The notes under the pieces: model-generated
What the model was told of the DNA's origin: nothing
Databases searched by the model: none
What the model saw: the letters and a program-made list of their open reading frames with translations, nothing else
Assembly: GCA_021818505.1 (NCBI GenBank)
Contig: JAKADX010000008.1
Span: 62,001-126,000, forward strand
Origin: Pseudomonadota bacterium
Lineage (GTDB): Bacteria; Pseudomonadota; Alphaproteobacteria; Acetobacterales; Acetobacteraceae
DNA length: 64,000 nt
Direction of reading: 5' to 3'
Shown here: positions 26,463-35,403 of the stretch, in pieces
Position numbering within the stretch: the stretch's first letter is position 1
Layout: each line of letters begins with the position of its first letter
Translations under genes and position numbers: made by a program

Positions 26463-27509
26463 GTGGCCGAGGACGCCGAGGACCGCACGGAGGCCGCGAC
26501 CGCCCGCCGCCTGTCGCGGGCGCGCGAGGAAGGGCAGGCACCGGTGTCGCGGGAAGTGGCGCCGCTGGCGTCGCTGGCCGTGGCGGCGGCGCTGCTGGCC
26601 ATGCTCGGTCCGTCGGCGGCGCGGGCGACCGGCGAGAGGCTGACGGTGCTGCTCGCCCAGGCGCACAGCCTGTCGCCCGACGCGGCGCTGCGGCTCGCCG
26701 GCATCACAGCGCTGCTCGCCGCCGCCCCCTTCGCGCTGGCCGGCGCGCTGACGAGTATCGCCTCGGTGCTGGCGCAGACCGGGCTGCTCGTCCATGCGGC
26801 GGCGCTGCTGCCCGATCTCGGCCGGCTCAGTCCACGGCAAGGCCTTGCACGCCTGTTTTCCGCCGCGTCACTGGCGGATGCCGGCAAGGCGCTGCTCAAG
26901 CTGCTCGCCGCGGGCGCGGCGGCGTGGTCGGTGCTCGGCGGCATGATGGCTTTGCTGCCCGCCTCGCTCGGCTGGACGCCGGCGCTGCTGCTGGCGCGCA
27001 CCACGCGCGCCGTGCTGCGGCTGCTGCTGACCTTGATCGCGGTGCAGGCGGCGATCGCCGGCTTCGACGTCGTCCGCGCCCGCCGTGCCCATGCCGCCGG
27101 CCTGCGCATGAGCCGCCAGGAACTGCGCGAGGAGCACAAGGAGAGCGAGGGTGACCCGCACATTCGCGCGCGCATCCGCCGGCTGCGGGCCCAGCGGGCG
27201 CGGCGGCGGATGCTGGACGCAGTGCCGACGGCGGCGGTGGTGGTGACCAATCCGACTCATTACGCGGTGGCGCTGGCCTATACCCGCGGCTCGGCGGCGG
27301 CGCCGCGCGTCGTTGCCAAGGGCGTGGACGAGGTGGCGCAGCGCATCCGCGACGCGGCGCGCGCCGCCGGCGTGCCGCTGGTCGCCAACCCGCCGCTGGC
27401 CCGCGCGCTGCACGCCGTCGAACTCGACGCCGAGATTCCGCGGGAACTCTATCAGGCCGCGGCGGAGCTGATCGCCTATGTCTGGCGGCTCGGGGCGCGG
27501 GTGGCATGA
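26463..27509 (+). CDS. flhB: Flagellar export switch protein FlhB
   Basis: The 348-residue protein has four membrane spans and the cytoplasmic autocleavage motif NPTH (N263) in VVVTNPTHYAVALAY. It begins AEDAEDRTEAATARRLSRAREEGQ, the standard FlhB head. The start is GTG. Its stop overlaps the start of the CckA-like kinase gene (ATGA), so motility and that kinase share a transcript. Confidence 0.95.
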   Translation: MAEDAEDRTEAATARRLSRAREEGQAPVSREVAPLASLAVAAALLAMLGPSAARATGERLTVLLAQAHSLSPDAALRLAGITALLAAAPFALAGALTSIASVLAQTGLLVHAAALLPDLGRLSPRQGLARLFSAASLADAGKALLKLLAAGAAAWSVLGGMMALLPASLGWTPALLLARTTRAVLRLLLTLIAVQAAIAGFDVVRARRAHAAGLRMSRQELREEHKESEGDPHIRARIRRLRAQRARRRMLDAVPTAAVVVTNPTHYAVALAYTRGSAAAPRVVAKGVDEVAQRIRDAARAAGVPLVANPPLARALHAVELDAEIPRELYQAAAELIAYVWRLGARVA

Positions 27510-29140
27510 TCCGCCTGCTGCGCCGCAGCCGCCATGCCCCGACCGACCCGCCGGCGCGGCTGATCGAGCGGCTGGCGGGTCCGCTCGATCCGACACTCGC
27601 GCTGATGTTCCAGGAACCGTCGGTCGGACGGCTGATTGCGGACCGGCACGGCCGCATCGTGCGTGCGAGCGACATGCTGCGGCGCCTCACCGGGCCGGCA
27701 GCCGACCTATCGCCCGGCACGCCGCTGCTGCTGCTGTTCCCGGAGGCCGAGCGCGAGGCGGTGTGGGCGGAACTCGCGCCGGTGCTGCACGGCCAGGCAC
27801 GTGCGACGCCGGCCCGCGCCTTCGCCGCCCGCCTCGCCGGCGCAGGGCCGGACCCTGTGGATGTCGCCGTCACCGCCTGCGCGGTGCGCGAAGCGGACGG
27901 GGCCGCCAGCGGCGCGCTGCTGAGCATGCGCGACATGTCCGCCCAGACGCGGCTCGAGTCGCAACTCGCCCACGCGCAGCGACTGCAGGCGGCGGGGCAG
28001 TTGGCGGGCGGGGTGGCGCACGACTTCAACAACCTGCTGACCGCGATCCTCGGCGCCGCCGACGCCATCGCCGCCGCCGACGGGCTGACCGCGGAGACGC
28101 GCGAGGAGGCAGCGCAGATCAGGGCCAGCGCCGAGCGCGGCAGCGCACTGACGCGCCAGTTGCTCGCCTTCGGCCGACGGCAGACCTTGCAGCCGCGCGT
28201 GCTCGCGGTGAACCACGTGCTGACCACCATGGCCGGCCTGCTGCGCCGCGTCGTCGGCAGCCGGGTGCGGCTGGCCCTGGAGCTGGAGCCGCCAGGCTTG
28301 CAGGTGCGCGCGGATCCGACCGCGCTCGATCAGGTGCTGCTCAATCTGGCGGTGAATGCACGCGACGCGATGCCAGAGGGTGGCGTACTGACGCTGCGCA
28401 GCGGCCACATCACGCTCTTTCGCCCGCTGCCGCGCGGGCCGGAGACGATCCCGCCCGGCCGCTACGTGATGATCGAGGTGCAGGACAGCGGTATGGGCAT
28501 CGCCCCGGAGGTGATGGCGCACATGTTCGAGCCGTTCTTTACCACCCGCCGCGAACAGGGTGGCACCGGGCTGGGCCTGGCCACCGTGCACGGCATCGTG
28601 CGCCAGTCCGACGGGTTTCTGGGCGTGGAGAGCACGCCGGGCAATGGCACGCGCGTGCGCGTCTATCTGCCACGCTGGGACGGCGGGGACGTCGCGATCC
28701 CCGCGCCCCCCGCCATGCCCGCTTTCGCGACGCCGACGCCCGACCCGACCGCGACCAGCGGCATCGTGCTGCTGGTCGATGACGAGCCTTCGGTGCTGCG
28801 CGTGGCGGCGCGGGCGCTGGCGCGGCGCGGCTGGCAGGTGCTCGCGGCGGACAGTGCGGAGTCGGCACTCGATCTGCTGGGCGGCGAGTCGCCGCCGGCG
28901 CTGGCGGCGATCGTCACCGATCTGGTGATGCCGGGGCAGGACGGCACGGCACTGGTGCGCGCCGTGCGGACGCGACTCGGGGCGCCTACCCTGCCCGCCA
29001 TCCTGGTCTCCGGCTACGCTGCCGAGTCGCTGCAATGCGAGGTGGCGGGGGCTTTGGGCGAGCACGGCACCAGCTTCCTGCCCAAACCCTATGATATCGC
29101 GGCACTAGCAACACGACTCGGGGAGATTGCGCGACGCTGA
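27506..29140 (+). CDS. Hybrid histidine kinase, CckA-like
   Basis: The 544-residue soluble protein has a PAS-like domain (about 40-150), a HisKA dimerisation helix with the phospho-acceptor H172 in GGVAHDFNNLLTA, a HATPase domain (N box NLAVNARDAMP, G boxes GMGI and GGTGLGL) and a C-terminal receiver domain with D472 in VTDLVMPGQDG. This is the layout of CckA, which feeds phosphate through ChpT to CtrA and controls motility in alphaproteobacteria. It is shorter than Caulobacter CckA and lacks the two N-terminal membrane spans. It overlaps flhB by ATGA. Confidence 0.8.
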   Translation: MIRLLRRSRHAPTDPPARLIERLAGPLDPTLALMFQEPSVGRLIADRHGRIVRASDMLRRLTGPAADLSPGTPLLLLFPEAEREAVWAELAPVLHGQARATPARAFAARLAGAGPDPVDVAVTACAVREADGAASGALLSMRDMSAQTRLESQLAHAQRLQAAGQLAGGVAHDFNNLLTAILGAADAIAAADGLTAETREEAAQIRASAERGSALTRQLLAFGRRQTLQPRVLAVNHVLTTMAGLLRRVVGSRVRLALELEPPGLQVRADPTALDQVLLNLAVNARDAMPEGGVLTLRSGHITLFRPLPRGPETIPPGRYVMIEVQDSGMGIAPEVMAHMFEPFFTTRREQGGTGLGLATVHGIVRQSDGFLGVESTPGNGTRVRVYLPRWDGGDVAIPAPPAMPAFATPTPDPTATSGIVLLVDDEPSVLRVAARALARRGWQVLAADSAESALDLLGGESPPALAAIVTDLVMPGQDGTALVRAVRTRLGAPTLPAILVSGYAAESLQCEVAGALGEHGTSFLPKPYDIAALATRLGEIARR

Positions 29141-29166
29141 TGGCAGGATCGGGACGTCAGACGCGA

Positions 29167-29206
29167 GTTCCGCTTGCGTTCTCTATCCACCGAACATATA
29201 AGGAAC
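29167..29206. promoter_or_regulatory. Two LexA boxes in recA promoter
   Basis: GTTC-N7-GTTC (29167-29181) and GAAC-N7-GAAC (29192-29206) are the two orientations of the alphaproteobacterial LexA box. They lie about 100-135 bp before the recA start in a 162-bp gap. They indicate SOS control of recA. Confidence 0.75.
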
Positions 29207-29302
29207 AAATTCTTAACAACGTCTTTGCGCCCGGTTGCGGCTCCGTTCCCGGCGTGAGAGACTTTCACAACAGCACGGCACGACGCCGACGGGGGATTTC
29301 GC

Positions 29303-30334
29303 ATGGAGAAGAACAAGGCGCTGGATGCCGCCCTGCAGCAGATCGAGCGCGCCTTCGGCAAGGGCTCGATCATGCGCATGGGCCAGCGCACGGGCGATGA
29401 GCAGGTCGAGGTGATCCCCTCCGGCTCGCTCGGGTTGGACATCGCGCTCGGCATCGGCGGCCTGCCGCGCGGGCGCATCATAGAGATCTATGGGCCGGAA
29501 AGCTCGGGTAAGACCACGCTCGCTCTGCACGCCATCGCCGAGGCGCAGAAGCGCGGCGGCACCTGCGCCTTCGTCGATGCCGAGCACGCACTTGACCCGA
29601 CCTATGCGCGCAAGCTGGGCGTCGATGTCGATAACCTGCTCATCAGCCAGCCCGACGCCGGCGAGCAGGCGCTGGAGATTTGCGACACGCTGGTGCGCTC
29701 GGGTGCGATCGACGTGCTGGTGGTCGATTCGGTCGCCGCCCTGGTGCCGCGCGCGGAGCTGGAGGGCGAGATGGGCGACAGCCATGTCGGCCTGCACGCG
29801 CGCCTGATGAGCCAGGCGCTACGCAAGCTCACCGGCAGCGTCTCACGCTCCAACACAATGCTGATCTTCCTCAACCAGATCCGGCTGAAGATCGGCGTGA
29901 TGTTCGGCAATCCCGAAACCACCACCGGCGGCAACGCGCTGAAGTTCTACGCGTCCGTACGCATGGAGATCCGGCGCATCGGCGCGATCAAGGACCGCGA
30001 CCAGATCGTCGGCAACCAGACGCGGGTGAAAGTGGTCAAGAACAAGCTCGCCCCGCCGTTCCGCCAGGTCGAGTTCGACATCATGTACGGCGAAGGCATC
30101 AGCAAGGTCGGCGAACTGGTCGATCTCGGCACCAAGGTCGGCGTGGTGGAGAAGTCCGGCGCCTGGTACAGCGTGGACAGCCAGCGCATCGGCCAGGGCC
30201 GCGAGAACGCCAAGCAGTTCCTGCGCGAGCACCCCGAAGTCGGCGAGATCGTCGAGCGCAAGGTGCGCGAGCAGTCCGGCATGATGGCGACCGCGATGCT
30301 GGCGACCGAGGAGGAGGCGGAAGCGGCGGACTGA
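29303..30334 (+). CDS. recA: Recombinase RecA
   Basis: The 343-residue protein is a full RecA: KGSIMRMG, Walker [10 protein letters not shown] near residue 66, [17 protein letters not shown], Walker [16 protein letters not shown], and the L2 loop with [16 protein letters not shown]. It drives strand exchange and LexA autocleavage. The start follows GGGGGATTTC-type leader at 29303. A deaminase-like gene starts 3 bp after its stop. Confidence 0.98.
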   Translation: MEKNKALDAALQQIERAFGKGSIMRMGQRTGDEQVEVIPSGSLGLDIALGIGGLPRGRIIEIYGPESSGKTTLALHAIAEAQKRGGTCAFVDAEHALDPTYARKLGVDVDNLLISQPDAGEQALEICDTLVRSGAIDVLVVDSVAALVPRAELEGEMGDSHVGLHARLMSQALRKLTGSVSRSNTMLIFLNQIRLKIGVMFGNPETTTGGNALKFYASVRMEIRRIGAIKDRDQIVGNQTRVKVVKNKLAPPFRQVEFDIMYGEGISKVGELVDLGTKVGVVEKSGAWYSVDSQRIGQGRENAKQFLREHPEVGEIVERKVREQSGMMATAMLATEEEAEAAD

Positions 30335-30337
30335 TCC

Positions 30338-30781
30338 GTGCGCGACGCGGACTTCGAGTTTCCGCACGGTCTGCCGCTCGACGCGGATGACCAGGCCCTG
30401 CTGGCGGCGGCACGGGCTGCGTTGCTGCGCCATTACCGGCCGTTCTGGCACATGGTCGCAGCGGCGCTGCGGGCGCGCGACGGGCGCATCTGGACTGGGC
30501 TGCATCTCGGCACCACGGTCGGGCGCCTGTCCGCCTGCGCCGAGGCCGTGGCGGTCGGCCGCGCCATCCTGGAGGGCGACGGCAGCATCGCGACGGTCGT
30601 TGCGGTGCGCCACCCCAAGCCGGACGAGGACGACCGCACGCTCGCCGTGGTGGCACCCTGCGGCGCCTGCCGGGAACTGATCGTCGACTACCACCCCGAC
30701 GCGATGGTGATCGTTCCCGGCCCGCTGGCGCCGCTGAAGCTCCCCGCGCGCGCCTTGCTACCGCTGCCCTATCGCCGTTGA
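30338..30781 (+). CDS. Cytidine-deaminase-like protein
   Basis: The 147-residue protein has the zinc-binding pair of the cytidine deaminase fold: SACAEAVAVG (C-A-E form, as in blasticidin-S deaminase) and PCGACRELIVDY. It starts with GTG 3 bp after recA and should be co-transcribed, at least in part under SOS control. The substrate is unknown: a nucleoside or a cytosine-like antibiotic are both possible. Confidence 0.8.
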   Translation: MRDADFEFPHGLPLDADDQALLAAARAALLRHYRPFWHMVAAALRARDGRIWTGLHLGTTVGRLSACAEAVAVGRAILEGDGSIATVVAVRHPKPDEDDRTLAVVAPCGACRELIVDYHPDAMVIVPGPLAPLKLPARALLPLPYRR

Positions 30782-30788
30782 CGCCGGT

Positions 30789-31430
30789 TCAGCGCGGCAG
30801 CTTCGGCTGCTCGACGATGCGCAGATACGGCTTCAGCGTCTTCCAACCCTGCGGGAAGCGCTTCTTCGCCTCCTCGTCGGACAGACTGGGAACGATGATG
30901 ACCGGCTTGCCGTCGGTCCAGTTCACCGGGGTCGCGACCTTGTTGGCATCGGTCAGTTGCAGGCTGTCGATCACGCGCAGGATTTCGTCGAAGTTCCGCC
31001 CGGTGCTCGGCGGATAGGTGATCATCAGCCGCACCTTCTTGTTCGGGTCGATGACGAACACGCTGCGCACGGTCACGGTCGGGTCCGCGTCGGGATGAAC
31101 CATGCCATAGAGGTCGGAAACCTTGCGGTCGGCATCGGCCAGCATCGGGAAGTTCACACGCTGGCCCTGCGTCTCCTCGATGTCTTTTTCCCAGTCCACG
31201 TGGCTGCTGACGGGATCAACCGAAAGCCCGATCGGCTTGACATGCCGCCGGTCCCATTCCGGCTTCAGCCGCGCCACCTCGGCCAGTTCCGTCGTGCAGA
31301 CCGGCGTGTAGTCCTTGGGATGGCTGAACAGCACGCCCCAGGAATTGCCGAGCCATTCGTGGAAGTGAATCCGGCCCTCGGTGCTGTCCTGCTCGAAATC
31401 GGGGGCGATCTGCCCAAGCTGCACGGTCAT
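30789..31430 (-). CDS. 1-Cys peroxiredoxin (Prx6 type)
   Basis: The 213-residue protein has the peroxidatic motif HPKDYTPVCTTEL with C45 as its only cysteine, so it is a 1-Cys enzyme. The long C-terminal part (ITYPPSTGRNFDEILRVIDSLQ, TPVNWTDGKPVIIVPS) is typical of Prx6. It reduces hydrogen and lipid peroxides in the cytoplasm. It is convergent with the deaminase-like gene. Confidence 0.93.
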   Translation of the reverse strand: MTVQLGQIAPDFEQDSTEGRIHFHEWLGNSWGVLFSHPKDYTPVCTTELAEVARLKPEWDRRHVKPIGLSVDPVSSHVDWEKDIEETQGQRVNFPMLADADRKVSDLYGMVHPDADPTVTVRSVFVIDPNKKVRLMITYPPSTGRNFDEILRVIDSLQLTDANKVATPVNWTDGKPVIIVPSLSDEEAKKRFPQGWKTLKPYLRIVEQPKLPR

Positions 31431-31522
31431 GGCGTGCGACCTCCTGTCGGTTGGCGGCGGGCCGCGAATGAACCACCGCGCCGGGCAGGTGTCAAAGCGA
31501 AGGCCGGCACCAAAAAGTGAAA

Positions 31523-31972
31523 TCAGATTGCAAAACTGATCGGCTCGGCCGCCGGCCGCCGCATCCCCGCCGCCGCGGCGCGGCGGATCAGGTCATCGAG
31601 CGTCAGCGCCGCCAGTTGCGCCCGCGCCTGCTCCTCCAGCTCCGCCCACAGCCGGTCCACCACTGCCGTTTGCAACCCGCCGCTCGGGCCGTCGGTCGGT
31701 TCGGCCTCGTCGGCAACCGCGGCGGCAACGATGTCCGAAAGCGCGATGTCGCGCCGCGGGCGGCCAAGCCGGTAGCCGCCGCGCGGCCCGCGCACGCTCT
31801 CCAGCAGGCCGGCGCGCGAGAGGGTCTGCAACAGTGGTTCCATGCCGCGCCGCGCCAGGCCCAGCCGTTCGGCGATGTCGGCGGCGCTGACAGTCGCCGC
31901 GCGCCCGCCGTGGAACGCCACGTCGAGCATGACGGAAACGGCCACGAGGCCACGGTCTCTGCGAATCAGCAT
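31523..31972 (-). CDS. Rrf2-family regulator without cluster cysteines
   Basis: The 149-residue protein has the Rrf2 winged helix (SAADIAERLGLARRGMEPLLQTLSRAGLLESVRGPRGGYRLGRP in overview, about residues 29-72). It has no cysteine at all, so it cannot hold the iron-sulfur cluster of IscR. It is divergent from cysK, with a 19-bp palindrome between them. Cysteine-free Rrf2 proteins such as CymR control sulfur assimilation, and CymR does so with CysK; a similar role here is inferred. Confidence 0.82.
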   Translation of the reverse strand: MLIRRDRGLVAVSVMLDVAFHGGRAATVSAADIAERLGLARRGMEPLLQTLSRAGLLESVRGPRGGYRLGRPRRDIALSDIVAAAVADEAEPTDGPSGGLQTAVVDRLWAELEEQARAQLAALTLDDLIRRAAAAGMRRPAAEPISFAI

Positions 31973-32013
31973 CGGGCGCTCATCATGGCAAAGCCGGGGA
32001 TGGGGTTAAACTA

Positions 32014-32032
32014 CTATCATCGATTGTGATAG
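32014..32032. promoter_or_regulatory. Palindrome before cysK, probable Rrf2 operator
   Basis: CTATCATCGATTGTGATAG has perfect 6-bp arms and a 7-bp spacer. It ends 9 bp before the cysK start and lies 41 bp from the Rrf2 start, so it could control both. It is AT-rich compared with its surroundings. Confidence 0.6.
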
Positions 32033-32041
32033 GGTCACGTC

Positions 32042-33013
32042 ATGCAGCGACACCGCCCCGAGCCGCCACCCGCCCGCGCCCGTATCTACGGCAGCGTGCT
32101 GGAGGTTGTGGGGGCCACCCCGCTGGTGCGCCTCTCCCGCTTCATCGCCGAGGATAAGCTGGCTGCCGATCTCGCGCTGAAGCTGGAGTTCTTCAACCCG
32201 CTCGGCTCGGTCAAGGACCGCATCGGGCTGGCGATGGTGACGCGGGCCGAGGCGGACGGGCTGATCGCCCCCGGCAGCTCGGTGCTGGTCGAGCCGACCT
32301 CCGGCAACACCGGCATCGCACTCGCCTTCGTCGCCGCCGCCCGCGGCTACCGGCTGATCGTGACCATGCCGGAAGGTGCGTCGGTCGAGCGGCGCAAGAT
32401 GCTGCGGCTGATGGGGGCGGAGGTGCAGCTTACGCCGGCGCGGCAGGGCATGGCCGGCGCCATCTCTCGCGCCGAGGCGATCGTGGCGGCGACGCCCGGC
32501 GCCTGGATGCCGCGCCAGTTCGACAACCCGGCCAACCCCGACATCCACCAGGCCACCACCGCCGAGGAGATCTGGGCCGACACCGAGGGCGCCGTGGACA
32601 TCGTCGTGGGCGGCGCCGGCACCGGCGGCACCATGACCGGCATTGCGCGGGCGCTGAAGCCGCGCAAGCCCGGCCTGCAATGCTTCGTGGTCGAGCCGGC
32701 GGAAAGTGCAGTGCTGTCGGGCGACGAGCCGGGGCCCCACGGCATCCAGGGCATCGGACCCGGGTTTCAGCCCAGCGTGCTGCAACTCGACCTGATGGAC
32801 GGGGTGATCCGCGTGTCCGAGCGCGACGCACTTGCGGCGGCGCGGCGCTGTGCCGCGCTGGAGGGGCTGCCGGTCGGCATCTCCTCCGGCGCCGCGCTGA
32901 CCGCGGCGCTTGGGCTGGCGCGCGCCGAGGCGAACCGGGGCCGGCTGATCGTCGCCATTGCCCCGTCCTTCGCCGAGCGCTACCTGTCCACCCCGCTGTT
33001 CGCGGGTTTGTAG
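32042..33013 (+). CDS. cysK: Cysteine synthase A
   Basis: The 323-residue PLP enzyme makes cysteine from O-acetylserine and sulfide. The PLP lysine is K58 in FNPLGSVKDRIGLAM, with the substrate loop PTSGNTGIALAF and the phosphate loop GGAGTGGTMTG. The N terminus is about 15 residues longer than usual; the ATG at 32042 is the only good start after the palindrome. Confidence 0.95.
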   Translation: MQRHRPEPPPARARIYGSVLEVVGATPLVRLSRFIAEDKLAADLALKLEFFNPLGSVKDRIGLAMVTRAEADGLIAPGSSVLVEPTSGNTGIALAFVAAARGYRLIVTMPEGASVERRKMLRLMGAEVQLTPARQGMAGAISRAEAIVAATPGAWMPRQFDNPANPDIHQATTAEEIWADTEGAVDIVVGGAGTGGTMTGIARALKPRKPGLQCFVVEPAESAVLSGDEPGPHGIQGIGPGFQPSVLQLDLMDGVIRVSERDALAAARRCAALEGLPVGISSGAALTAALGLARAEANRGRLIVAIAPSFAERYLSTPLFAGL

Positions 33014-33066
33014 CAACTTTTCCGCCCGTCTGTGCGTCACTGGCGCATCCCGGGCAGGAGGCGCCG

Positions 33067-33450
33067 ATGCGGGTCGCGGCAGGGGCGATGGCGGCGGCAG
33101 CGATGCTGCTCGCCGGATGCGTCACCCAGCAGGAAATCGTGCAGGGCCAGGAGAACATGCTCTCCGCCGCCGGCTTCGTCGCCCGCGCGGCCGACACGCC
33201 CGAGCGCCAGGCCAACCTCAAGACCCTGCCGCCGCACAAGTTCATCTTCCAGAACCGCAACGGCAAGCTGGTCTATATCTATTCCGACCCGACCGTCTGC
33301 GACTGCCTCTATATCGGTTCGGAGCAGGCGTACCGAAAATACCGCCAGCTCGCCTTGCAGAAGCAGATCGCCGACGAGAACCTGCAGGCGGCGGAGATGA
33401 ACATGAGCAACGCGCAATGGGGGCCGTGGGGCCCCGGCTGGTGGTGGTAG
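33067..33450 (+). CDS. Small lipoprotein of unknown function
   Basis: A 127-residue protein with lipoprotein signal (AMAAAAMLLAGC, cysteine at residue 18). The mature part has HKFIFQNRNGKLVYIYSDPTVCDCLYIGSEQAYRKY and a tryptophan-rich end (QWGPWGPGWWW). The CDC pair could form a disulfide or bind metal. A GCAGGAGGCG ribosome site precedes the start. No family is recognised. Confidence 0.8.
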   Translation: MRVAAGAMAAAAMLLAGCVTQQEIVQGQENMLSAAGFVARAADTPERQANLKTLPPHKFIFQNRNGKLVYIYSDPTVCDCLYIGSEQAYRKYRQLALQKQIADENLQAAEMNMSNAQWGPWGPGWWW

Positions 33451-33593
33451 CGTCCCCTGCCGGTGCTCCCGCGCGGAACGGTTGAGGGTCATTCCGGTCT
33501 ATTCTACGCTTGGCTCGGTGACGGTGCGTCGGGCGGCGCGCCGACAGGGGGCCCTGTGCAATGGACGGATTACACCATCGAGGCAGGTGGTTC

Positions 33594-34496
33594 ATGGCCT
33601 TGGCGGCGGCGCTTGCCACCTGCCTGCCGCCGGCGAGCCGGGCCGCCGCGCCGTCCTGCAGCATCGAGCGGATCGCGAGCCTGAAGATCGAGGTGGGACG
33701 GCACCTCGCGCTGACTCAGGTCAAGATCAACGGCAACCCGGCCTGGATGGGCATCGACACCGGCGCGCAGACGACGGTGCTCACGCCGGCGGCCGCGGCG
33801 CGGCTCGGCCTGCCGCACGACTCCACGCGGCGCACCAATATCATCAGTGCCGCCGGCGCGACGCTGGTGCAGAACGTCCATATCAGCGACATGCAGCTTG
33901 GCGACACGATATTCTCCGACCTGAGCGTGGCGGCGGTGATGCTTGATCGGCCCTAGGACGAGGTCCGGCATCCTGACGGGCTGATCGGCGCCGATATTCT
34001 GCCGCATTACGACGTTGAACTCGACTTCGCCGGCGCCGCGCTGAACCTGTACGAAGTGTCGGACTGCGCGCACCTGCAGCCGCCATGGCAGGGTACCTAT
34101 GCCTCCGTGCCCGTCGTGTTGAGCCGGATGCGGCTGCTGCTGGTGCCGGTTCAGATCGACGGCAGGGACGTGACCGGGCTGTTCGATAGCGGCTCCGACC
34201 GCGAGCGGGTCGAGCGGTCAGCGGTACTTCGCATCGGCATCACCGACGCGATGCCGGCGCGGGATCGGGAGACCGGCGGCTTTTCCGCCGGCGGTCCGAG
34301 CCATCCGATGCGGATGCACCGGTTCTCGGCACTGCGGATCGGCAACGAGACTTTCGCGAACCCCATGCTTTAGGTCGGATCGCTGCCGGTCAAGGACGCT
34401 GACATGTTGGTGGGGCTGGACTTCATGCGGGCGCGTCGCTTCTGGCTGTCCTACACGACACGCTGGATCTTCATCCAGCATCCCGCCCAACCCTGA
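33594..34496 (+). pseudogene. Retropepsin-like aspartyl protease gene with two in-frame TAG codons
   Basis: One continuous frame codes for a secreted two-domain aspartyl protease. A signal peptide (MALAAALATCLPPASRA) is followed by the first catalytic motif IDTGAQTTVLT, GLIGADILPHYDVELDF, the second motif LFDSGSDRE and [17 protein letters not shown] at the end. The frame is interrupted by TAG at 33954-33956 and again at 34371-34373, with no frameshift. A start at 33561 is possible, but 33594 has a GAGGCAGGTGG ribosome site and gives a clean signal peptide. It is most simply a recent pseudogene; amber read-through or base-call errors are alternatives. Confidence 0.7.
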
Positions 34497-34566
34497 AAGC
34501 GTCGCACCCCCTGAAAGCCTCGCGCCGGGGCTTTGTTGGCGGCCCGGGCGCCCATATAACGCAACC

Positions 34567-35403
34567 ATGCGTGTTCCCTTCGTCAAGATGCACGGCTGCG
34601 GCAACGATTTCGTCGTGCTCGATGAGCGGCGGGCCCCGCTCGGCCTGACCGCCCGGCGGGCTGCCGCCATCGCCGACCGGCGCGAGGGGGTCGGCTGCGA
34701 CCAGTTCATCGTCATCGAGCGCGCCGCACCCGGCAGCGGTGCCGACGCCTTCATGCGTATCCGCAATCCCGACGGCGCCGAGGCCGGCGCCTGCGGCAAC
34801 GCCACCCGCTGCGTGGCCCGCCTGTTGCACGAGGAAAGCGGGCGCGACGACCTGACCATCGCGACCGAGACCGGGCTGCTGCCCGCGCATATCGGCGGCA
34901 ACGGGACCATCACCGTCGATATGGGCCCGCCGCGCCTGGACTGGCGGGACGTGCCGCTGGCGCGGGCGATGGACACGCTGCATCTCGACCTCGCGGCCGG
35001 CGTGCTGCGCGACCCGGCCGCGCTGTCGATGGGCAACCCGCACGCGACGTTCTTCGTCCCCGATATCGAGACGGTGCCGATTACCGAGCTTGGGCCGGTC
35101 CTGGAGCACGCCCCGCTGTTCCCCGAGCGGGCGAATATCGGCGTCGCCCAGGTGCTCACCCCCGACCGCATCCGGCTGCGTGTGTGGGAGCGCGGCGCGG
35201 GGCTGACGCGCGCCTGCGGCTCCGGCGCCTGTGCCGCGCTGGTGAACGCCGCGCGGCGCGGGCTGACTGGCCGGCACGCGACGGTGCTGGTTGATGGTGG
35301 CGCGCTGGACATCAGCTGGCGCGACGACGGGCACGTGATGATGACCGGGCCGACCGCGACCGCCTTCACCGGCGAGATCGAGCTGGCGGACTACCCGTCA
35401 TGA
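34567..35403 (+). CDS. dapF: Diaminopimelate epimerase
   Basis: The 278-residue enzyme converts LL- to meso-diaminopimelate for lysine and peptidoglycan. The two catalytic cysteines are visible: C76 in GACGNATRC and C217 in [10 protein letters not shown]. The head [16 protein letters not shown] is typical. It overlaps mtaB by ATGA, starting a dapF-mtaB-ftsY unit common in alphaproteobacteria. Confidence 0.97.
   Translation: MRVPFVKMHGCGNDFVVLDERRAPLGLTARRAAAIADRREGVGCDQFIVIERAAPGSGADAFMRIRNPDGAEAGACGNATRCVARLLHEESGRDDLTIATETGLLPAHIGGNGTITVDMGPPRLDWRDVPLARAMDTLHLDLAAGVLRDPAALSMGNPHATFFVPDIETVPITELGPVLEHAPLFPERANIGVAQVLTPDRIRLRVWERGAGLTRACGSGACAALVNAARRGLTGRHATVLVDGGALDISWRDDGHVMMTGPTATAFTGEIELADYPS

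Noticed and set aside
33594-34496. Recoding of TAG as an amino acid
   Set aside because: Other genes in the window end at TAG (for example flgC), and no suppressor tRNA is seen; decay or error is simpler.
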